From: Phycisphaera sp.
GTDB taxonomy: Bacteria > Planctomycetota > Phycisphaerae > Phycisphaerales > Zrk34
NCBI GenBank assembly: GCA_016125285.1
Contig: WGMA01000050.1
Span: forward strand, 1-64,000
Reading direction: 5' to 3'
Length of the DNA: 64,000 nucleotides
Shown: in pieces, positions 58,578-64,000 of the stretch
How the letters are laid out: the number at the start of each line of letters is the position of its first letter
How positions within the stretch are numbered: the first letter of the stretch is position 1
Position numbers and translations under genes: made by a program
The notes under the pieces: generated by a model
The model's input: only the letters and a program-made list of their open reading frames with translations
Databases searched by the model: none
Told to the model about the DNA's origin: nothing

Positions 58578-58892
58578 CTACTCAAGTGGGCTATTGGCGA
58601 TCATCCGCTCATAACAGGACGGACAGATCCAGGCACGACCGTCCGTGTATGCGTCCTGGATGGCGTTGTCGCAACTCTTGTTGCTGATCGTCGCGTAGCA
58701 CACTTCGCAGTGGTCGTGGTCCCAGGCATCAGCAACGAGATTGAAGTGCGCCGGATCGTATTTCTGCCCAACGTATAGCGTCATCGCGCCGCCATCAGGG
58801 TGAACCAGGGCGGGGCGACGTTCCCACTTCGCGCGGTACCAATCCTTGGCGGGGCTCAGCCCTTCGAATTCGTCATCGTCCGCATCGGTCAT
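58578..58892 (-). CDS. Small zinc-ribbon-like protein
   Basis: 104 residues from the ATG at 58892. An acidic N-terminus (MTDADDDEFEGLSPAKDW) is followed by two CxxC pairs, CEVCYATI (about 76-79) and CPSCYERM (about 94-97), which could bind one zinc. The intervening segment SNKSCDNAIQDAYTDGRAWI is compatible with a small treble-clef or ribbon. No family recognised. It is downstream of the nucleotidyltransferase pair on the same strand. Confidence 0.65.
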   Translation of the reverse strand: MTDADDDEFEGLSPAKDWYRAKWERRPALVHPDGGAMTLYVGQKYDPAHFNLVADAWDHDHCEVCYATISNKSCDNAIQDAYTDGRAWICPSCYERMIANSPLE

Positions 58893-58911
58893 TGTGTAGC
58901 GTCCCGCTACC

Positions 58912-59355
58912 TTACGGCAGGTTGTCGATATCACCCAGATCCTTCGGTCGCCCTGCGGCTCGCTTATTCGTCTTCAGGTCGTCGAGGTTCAGGATATTGA
59001 CCTCAACGTCATCGATGACGTCGCAGACGCGTCGCGCATAGCACGCGTCGAACGACACGCCGGACACGCTTGTCAGGATTTCGATGCGGATGGGTGGATG
59101 GCCCATGCGAATGATGCGGCCGCTCTCAAGAAACAATGCGGTGTTGACCGATTCGTCGTCGAAGCCGAACTCGCGCATGACTGTCACGAGCTTCTCAGCG
59201 TTTTGCGGCGTCATCGCGACCCAGACGTCGAGGTCGCCGGTCGCGCGTGGAAAGCCGTGGTAGCCGACGGCGTGGCCGCCGACGATGAGATACTCAACCC
59301 CGGTCGAGTTCAGCAATCTCAAGAACTCTTTGAAGTCGGACGGTAGTTGGGTCAT
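58912..59355 (-). CDS. Minimal nucleotidyltransferase (DUF6036/AbiEii-like), toxin candidate
   Basis: 147 residues. The nucleotidyltransferase motif is VGGHAVGYHGFPRATGDLDVWV: GG at 26-27 and catalytic Asp41 and Asp43. The C-terminal LDDLKTNKRAAGRPKDLGDIDNL matches the family's K...GR.KDL.D motif. Its start overlaps the upstream small gene by 62 bp. Pairs of a small helical protein and such a nucleotidyltransferase are common in bacterial genomes and are thought to be toxin-antitoxin or defence modules; activity is unproven. Confidence 0.85.
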   Translation of the reverse strand: MTQLPSDFKEFLRLLNSTGVEYLIVGGHAVGYHGFPRATGDLDVWVAMTPQNAEKLVTVMREFGFDDESVNTALFLESGRIIRMGHPPIRIEILTSVSGVSFDACYARRVCDVIDDVEVNILNLDDLKTNKRAAGRPKDLGDIDNLP

Positions 59356-59482
59356 AGCCGAACGCTTGCTGACGCAGGAACTCCACCGCGGCGAGCCGCT
59401 CGCTCGGGGGGCGCGACAGCCAGTAATCGAGGTCGTTGCCCGCTTGATCGAGCGTGGTGATCGACAGGGCCTGTTTGTTCAT
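59294..59482 (-). CDS. Small helical partner of the nucleotidyltransferase
   Basis: 62 residues from the ATG at 59482. It contains YWLSRPPSERLAAVEFLRQQAFG and RLQRVLEIAELDRG, a recurring pattern for small proteins encoded just before DUF6036-type nucleotidyltransferases. It overlaps the next gene by 62 bp in a different frame, so the pair must be co-translated. It is presumably an antitoxin or adaptor; this is inference from context. Confidence 0.75.
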   Translation of the reverse strand: MNKQALSITTLDQAGNDLDYWLSRPPSERLAAVEFLRQQAFGYDPTTVRLQRVLEIAELDRG

Positions 59483-59632
59483 TCTGAACTGGTCCACCGG
59501 ACGCCTCCGTACCCACATTATATCCGAAATGTCGCATAGTTGTGACAAGACTTCGCCCCGGCCCGTCGACCGGTCGGGAATGCGCCGCAACACGTTCCGC
59601 GATTCCCTCAAAACTCTGGAAGGAGTTGACCG

Positions 59633-60148
59633 ATGAAGATCCGTACGTTGCTGGTTGCTGTCGTAACGCTTGCCGCGGTGGCGGGCATCCTTGCTGGCCC
59701 GAACGCTTACGCGAAGAAGAAAAAGAAGGCTGCGGATGACAACGCGGCGGCCGCGTCCGTCGAGTCCGGCTGGACGGAGGTGTACGACGACGCCGTGGCG
59801 GAGTCGAAGAAGACCAACAAGCCGATCCTCGCCGATTTCACCGGCAGCGACTGGTGCGGCTGGTGCATCAAGCTGCACAAGGAGGTCTTCTCGACCGACG
59901 AGTTCAAGGCGTGGGCGAAGGACCACGTCGTGCTGCTGACCGTCGATTTCCCGAACGCCAAGCCGCAGTCGAAGGAGATCAAGCAGCAGAACAAGGCGCT
60001 GGAGAAGAAGTACAAGATCGAGGGCTACCCGACGATCCTTTTCCTCGACGCCGAGGGCAAGAAGCTCGGCGAGTCCGGCTACGAGGAGGGCGGCCCGAAG
60101 GTGTGGATCGCCATCGCCGACAAGATCCTGGCCAAGGCGAAGAAGTAA
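59633..60148 (+). CDS. Exported thioredoxin-like protein
   Basis: 171 residues with a strong AAGGAG at 8 nt. The signal peptide ends near NAYA (about 27), followed by a Lys-rich stretch. The thioredoxin fold has the redox motif CGWC (Cys75, Cys78) in FTGSDWCGWCIKLHKEVF, and the cis-Pro loop is EGYPTILFLDAEG. It is likely a periplasmic thiol oxidoreductase or maturation factor, perhaps for c-type cytochromes; two cytochrome genes lie close by. A strong terminator follows. Confidence 0.93.
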   Translation: MKIRTLLVAVVTLAAVAGILAGPNAYAKKKKKAADDNAAAASVESGWTEVYDDAVAESKKTNKPILADFTGSDWCGWCIKLHKEVFSTDEFKAWAKDHVVLLTVDFPNAKPQSKEIKQQNKALEKKYKIEGYPTILFLDAEGKKLGESGYEEGGPKVWIAIADKILAKAKK

Positions 60149-60201
60149 CGACGGTCGCGCCGACAGTCCGTTGATCGGATCGACCAGACACTGAACATAC
60201 G

Positions 60202-60236
60202 AATGGCGAAGCCTCGCAAGGGCTTCGCCATTTTTG
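60202..60236 (+). terminator. Terminator of the thioredoxin-like gene, possibly bidirectional
   Basis: A 12-bp perfect stem AATGGCGAAGCC/GGCTTCGCCATT with a 7-nt loop is followed by TTT. It lies between two convergent genes and may serve both. Confidence 0.9.
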
Positions 60237-60259
60237 TTAAGCGAGATGAGCGGGTGATG

Positions 60260-61954
60260 TCAGTTCACGCGCTTCAGCGTCACACAGTCGAGGCCGAACA
60301 TGTGGCCGGGGTCGGCGTCGGTGTTGGCGCTGACGATCTCGAAGGTCAGCTCGTGCGACCCGGCGGTGAGGTCGAGCGTGTTGAGGGCGACGGGGTGTGG
60401 CTCGACGGCGGGGCGGGTGTACAGGTCGATCGGCTCGACGAGGTTGCGCCCGTCGAGCTGCACGCGGACGATGCCGTAGTTGCGAGCCTTGGTGAGGGTC
60501 GCGCCGAGCTCGTACTTGCCTGCCGTATCGACGGGCAGTTCGAGCGTCAGCTTGTCGCCCGCCTTCGCGCCGGTCCACCACAGCTGGCTGTCGCCGGACC
60601 AGTGGCGCCGCTTGAACGCGGTCATGTTCTGCGGCCGGGCCTCGCCCGCGGTGAGTTTGATCACCTTCAGCGACTCGCCCTCGATCAACCCCGGAACCGC
60701 GCTGCTCGGCGTCGCGCTCGCGCCCGGTTTGCCGCCTTCCTTCTTCTCACCGGGCAGCGGCACCTGCGACGTGCTGGCCAGGTAGCCGACGAGGTCGATC
60801 ACTTCCTTGTCCTTGAGCGTCAGCAGCAGGCCCTCGGGCATCATCGAGTTGGGCAGCACAGTGGTGGACTTGATCTCGTCGCGCGGCAGATGCACCACGT
60901 CGTTGGGCGTCTGCACCGTCACGACCTTCGCGTTCTCTTCCTTGATCATGCCCGCCACGACGCGCCCGTCGGACGCGACGAACACGGTCATCTGGTAGTC
61001 CTTGCCGACGAGCGCGGAGGGGTCGAGCACGTTCTCGAGGACGTAGTCGAGGTTGTTGCGGTTGGAGCCGGTGAGGTCCGGCCCGATCTTCCCGCCCTCG
61101 CCGTAGAGCGTGTGACACACGGCGCAGGTCCGCGTGAAGATGGCGCGGCCGTTGGACTTGTCGGCGCTCGCGACGGCCTTCGGCGTGAGCAGCTTGCGGA
61201 ACTTCTCCTGCAGCGCCTTCTTGTCGGCCGAGGTCTCACGCACTTTGCCCCACACCTTTTCCAGACGCTCGGTGAGCTTCGCGTCGTTGAGACCGAGCAA
61301 CTGACGGGCGACGAACGCGGGCACGTCGGACCGCGGCAGCTTCTTGGCTTCCATCGCGTCGAGCAGGGCGTTGGCGTACGCCGGGCGCGAGGTGAGCGTG
61401 CTGACCGCGTCGCGCTTCTCGGCCTCGGTGAGCTTGTCGTAGACGCTGAAGATCACCTCGGGCGTCTTCGGGTCGTCGTACGCCGCGAGCCCTTTCAACG
61501 CCTCGGCGCGGAGGTCGCCGGACTTCAGCAGCGTGTGCAGCACGGGCGCGAGCTGCGGGTCCTTCTTGTTGATCAGCGCCTCGAGCGCCTTACGCCGGTC
61601 GTCGATCTTCGCCTTCGGGTCCGCCAGCGTGTCGCGCAGCGACTGCAGCGCGGCCGGGTCGCCGAACAGCAACGCCAGCACCTGCGCCTTGTCGCGCACC
61701 TCGGCGTTGGAGCTCTTGGCGAGCTTCGCGTACGCCTTCGGCCAGCTCTTGGGCATCGCGACGCTGCGCTGGCCCTTCAGCGCGTCCATCATGCCCACGA
61801 GCAGGTCGCGCTGGAGGTCGGCGTCGTCGGAGTCCGCCAGCAGGTCCACGAGCACCGACACGCCCGACGCGTCGTCCTCGGCCAGCGCGTAACGCGCGGC
61901 GGGCATGGCGAGCAGCAGCGTGACAAACAGCAGAACAAGGATGCGAAGCTTCAC
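60260..61954 (-). CDS. Secreted PVC-type haem-binding protein with HEAT-like repeats
   Basis: 564 residues from the GTG at 61954, which has GGAG at a good distance; a GTG at 61978 would add 8 residues. The signal peptide ends ARYALA (about 25). The N-terminal helical-repeat (HEAT-like) region runs to about 270. The PVC-type cytochrome domain follows with CAVCH and the conserved GPDLTGSNRNNLDYVLENVLDPSA and KEENAKVVTVQTPNDVVHL. A C-terminal carbohydrate-binding-like domain (SQLWWTGAKAGDKLTLELPV, LDLTAGSHELTFEIV) ends the protein. It is probably the electron-accepting partner of the upstream dehydrogenase. Confidence 0.92.
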   Translation of the reverse strand: MKLRILVLLFVTLLLAMPAARYALAEDDASGVSVLVDLLADSDDADLQRDLLVGMMDALKGQRSVAMPKSWPKAYAKLAKSSNAEVRDKAQVLALLFGDPAALQSLRDTLADPKAKIDDRRKALEALINKKDPQLAPVLHTLLKSGDLRAEALKGLAAYDDPKTPEVIFSVYDKLTEAEKRDAVSTLTSRPAYANALLDAMEAKKLPRSDVPAFVARQLLGLNDAKLTERLEKVWGKVRETSADKKALQEKFRKLLTPKAVASADKSNGRAIFTRTCAVCHTLYGEGGKIGPDLTGSNRNNLDYVLENVLDPSALVGKDYQMTVFVASDGRVVAGMIKEENAKVVTVQTPNDVVHLPRDEIKSTTVLPNSMMPEGLLLTLKDKEVIDLVGYLASTSQVPLPGEKKEGGKPGASATPSSAVPGLIEGESLKVIKLTAGEARPQNMTAFKRRHWSGDSQLWWTGAKAGDKLTLELPVDTAGKYELGATLTKARNYGIVRVQLDGRNLVEPIDLYTRPAVEPHPVALNTLDLTAGSHELTFEIVSANTDADPGHMFGLDCVTLKRVN

Positions 61955-62092
61955 GGGTGTCTCCGTTGCAATGTGCACAGACGCGTCGGTCTGTCGTTGA
62001 TTTCGTGACGGATTCGTGCGTGGTGTGTCCCGCGTCGTGCCCTAACGGCGGGTTGTGATCGAGTCAGTCTAAACGCGCGAAACGGGGTTTCC

Positions 62093-62130
62093 ATGATCAA
62101 TTGCGCAAAGTCGATGAGGTATTTTACCGC
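62093..62130. repeat. Dispersed repeat, copy 2
   Basis: See the copy at 58521-58556. This copy sits directly before the stop of the dehydrogenase gene, in the 179-bp gap to the cytochrome gene. Confidence 0.6.
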
Positions 62131-62133
62131 GAC

Positions 62134-64000
62134 TCATCGGTCCACGACGCGTTTGGCGATGAACGTGCGGATCAGCGGGATCTTCGTCCTGCTCACGAGC
62201 CCGAGCGCGCGGGTGCGGTCGGCGACGACCAGCGGCTCGATGCCGTACCAGTACATCAGCGGCAGGTACGCGTCGTCGACGTCCTCGGCGTGACCGATCA
62301 ACGCCTCGGCGATCGCCCATCGCTTGTCGAGCGGAAGGCGCTGCAGCGCGGAGGCGAGCTGGAGGCGGACGCGCGGCGAGGGTTCGGTCGCGGCCATCTT
62401 CGCCAGCGTGTCGAGCGCGGGGGCGGGCGGCTCGTGGTCTTCGCACAGCAGCTGCACCGCCCAGCCGCGCACGTGCTCGGAGTCGTGGCCGAGCTGCGCG
62501 GTAAGGAACGCGTCGTCGTCGGCGCCGATCACGTGCATCGCCCACAGCGCCCGCAGCTTGCGGGTCACGTCGGTGTTGTCGTCGAAGATCTTACGCAGCG
62601 CGGGCGCCACGTCCTTGCCGAGCGTGCCCGCGGCGGCGCGCTCCTGCATGACGCGGCGGGCGTGGGCGACGTACCAGTCGTTGTGATTCAGCTGCGCGGC
62701 GACGAGCTGGGCGTCGGTGAACTTGGCGATGTCGACCGGCTTGCCGTTCAGCTCGCCGTACGTGATACGGAACAGGCGGCCGGTCTCGCGGTGGGTTTCC
62801 TTGTAGTCGTGACACTCGCCGGTGTCGTTCCAGTCGGACATGTAGACCTCGCCGCGCGGGCCGTAGTCGAGCGTGACGCCCTTGAACCACGGGTCGCGCG
62901 ACAGGGCGAGGTCGTCGTTGTGCGACGCGACGTAGCTCGATCCGCGGAAGCTGAGGTGGTCGTGGTTCATGCGGTGGCCGTGGACGTTGCACGTGTAGAT
63001 GTCGTTGCGGTAGATGTCGGGCCAGTTGTCACCGAGGTAGACCATCGCGCCGCAGTGCGAGTGTCCGCCGCCGAGCTGGCTGTTGACCGCGCCGCTGCGC
63101 GAGTCCTGCCACTTGTCGCCCGCGAAGTGTTTGTGGTCGGCGATGGTGGGCAGGCGTTCGTAGGCGTACTTGCTGGCCGGGCGGTTCCGCCACGGCTCGT
63201 AGTGCCCGCCCTGGATCATGTGGAACACGTGCGGCGTGACGCAGTTCGTGACGAACGCCGCGCCGTAGTCGTCGAACGCCACGCCCCACGGGTTCGTCGT
63301 GCCGTCGGCGTAGTTCTCGAACACGCCGGTCACCGGCTGGTAGCGACACACGCCGCCGTCGACGTGGATGCGCTGATCCGCGGGCGTGCCGGGCTTGCCG
63401 ACTTCCGAGGGATTCGTGCGCCCGTGCCCGAAGTAGAGCCAGCCGTCGGGCCCCCACGTAAAGCCGTTGACGATGTTGTGCGCCGAGTGTTCGTTGCCGA
63501 AGCCGTCGAGCACGACGACCGGCTCGCCGTCGGGCCTGTCGTCGTGATCGCGGTCGGGGATGAACAGCATCTGCGGCGGCGACATGATCCACACGCCGCC
63601 GTGCCCGACCTCGATGCCCGTGGCGTAGGCGATCTTGTCGTAGAACACCGTGGACTTGTCGGCCGCGCCGTCGCCGTCGGTATCCTCGAGGATCAGCACG
63701 CGGTCGTGCGGCTCGGCGCCGCGGTTCGGGTAGTTCAATCCCTCGGCGACCCAGATCCGCCCGCGGTCGTCGATCGCGAAGGAGATCGGCTGCACGACCA
63801 TCGGCTCGGCGGCGAACAGCGTGACGTGGAACCCGTCGGGCACGATCATCGAGGACGCCGCGACGTCCGGCGGCAGTGGGGACGGCGCGTTGGACGGCAG
63901 CTCCGGAATGACACGCGGCGCGGTCTTCACTGTCGCCGTCGCCGTCTGCGCGTGCGCAGTCGCGGTGATCAGCATCATCGTCGCGAGCAGCAGGGCGGCT
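62134..64000 (-). CDS. PVC-type membrane-bound dehydrogenase-domain protein (partial at window edge)
   Basis: At least 622 codons; the frame stays open to the window edge. From the first Met in view (63978) there are 614 residues. The upstream codons add hydrophobic residues (AALLLATMMLITATAHAQ), so the start and most of a signal peptide lie outside. A six-bladed propeller follows, with IVPDGFHVTLFAAEPMVVQPISFAIDDRGRIWVAEGLNYPNR and DTDGDGAADKSTVFYD. This is the PVC dehydrogenase domain found almost only in planctomycetes and verrucomicrobia. A helical-repeat region makes up the last part. The haem domain usually fused to this family is absent and is encoded downstream instead. Confidence 0.93.
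   Translation of the reverse strand, partial: AALLLATMMLITATAHAQTATATVKTAPRVIPELPSNAPSPLPPDVAASSMIVPDGFHVTLFAAEPMVVQPISFAIDDRGRIWVAEGLNYPNRGAEPHDRVLILEDTDGDGAADKSTVFYDKIAYATGIEVGHGGVWIMSPPQMLFIPDRDHDDRPDGEPVVVLDGFGNEHSAHNIVNGFTWGPDGWLYFGHGRTNPSEVGKPGTPADQRIHVDGGVCRYQPVTGVFENYADGTTNPWGVAFDDYGAAFVTNCVTPHVFHMIQGGHYEPWRNRPASKYAYERLPTIADHKHFAGDKWQDSRSGAVNSQLGGGHSHCGAMVYLGDNWPDIYRNDIYTCNVHGHRMNHDHLSFRGSSYVASHNDDLALSRDPWFKGVTLDYGPRGEVYMSDWNDTGECHDYKETHRETGRLFRITYGELNGKPVDIAKFTDAQLVAAQLNHNDWYVAHARRVMQERAAAGTLGKDVAPALRKIFDDNTDVTRKLRALWAMHVIGADDDAFLTAQLGHDSEHVRGWAVQLLCEDHEPPAPALDTLAKMAATEPSPRVRLQLASALQRLPLDKRWAIAEALIGHAEDVDDAYLPLMYWYGIEPLVVADRTRALGLVSRTKIPLIRTFIAKRVVDR

Overview
This is a GC-rich bacterial window whose gene content points to a planctomycete, most likely of the Phycisphaerae type. 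The support is a pair of secreted proteins with the PVC-type dehydrogenase propeller and the PVC-type cytochrome c domain (60260-64000), a long MoxR / DUF58 / BatA-like operon with giant low-complexity partners (34972-48703), a formylglycine-type sulfatase, a 1360-residue SecA and many secreted hydrolases. The phylum call is inference from gene families; there is no rRNA or other marker here.

Layout. 1-105 is the tail of an IS3-type transposase. 295-2846 (minus) is a nitrogen block: amtB, then a P-II gene, then a second P-II gene with its own promoter. Both transcripts start behind a sigma-54-like -24/-12 element about 115 nt from the start codon. 3669-4793 is an ankyrin protein, 5014-6459 a stand-alone atpD, and 6769-7716 a lipoprotein. 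7789-12037 (minus) is arsR-pstS-pstC-pstA-pstB, with an ArsR/SmtB-like dyad in front of arsR. A sulfatase, an orphan antitoxin-like gene and frdABCD plus a DUF4375 gene follow (12106-17760). Then come an orphan DNA methyltransferase behind a 7-bp tandem repeat, two secreted esterases, two small membrane proteins, and secA (23085-27167). secA is preceded on the same strand by a small exported protein ending in a Pro-Pro-Pro motif and by two strong hairpins.

27847-33782 holds a small conserved-looking gene, a FlK-type thioesterase/crotonase fusion, a propeller-dihaem cytochrome and a secreted ankyrin protein. 34972-48703 is one seven-gene minus-strand operon in which several stop and start codons overlap. 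49027-55277 holds an exported barrel-like protein, a membrane glycosyltransferase and a cyclase/AAA/TPR signalling giant. 55345-58430 is an enolase-superfamily enzyme and a Gfo/Idh/MocA oxidoreductase. 58578-59482 contains a nucleotidyltransferase/partner pair that looks like a toxin-antitoxin module. The window ends in a thioredoxin-like protein and the PVC cytochrome/dehydrogenase pair; the last gene runs off the edge.

The features I find most worth pursuing are (1) the SecM-like arrangement upstream of secA, (2) a set of intergenic arrays with different unit sequences but a common 7-bp period, often as a direct arm followed by an inverted arm, one of which appears to supply the signal peptide of an esterase and another of which is in frame with an orphan methyltransferase, and (3) the sigma-54-like control of the P-II/AmtB genes, whose products both lack the uridylylation tyrosine. 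Coordinates of starts are my choice among alternatives where stated; stops are read directly.
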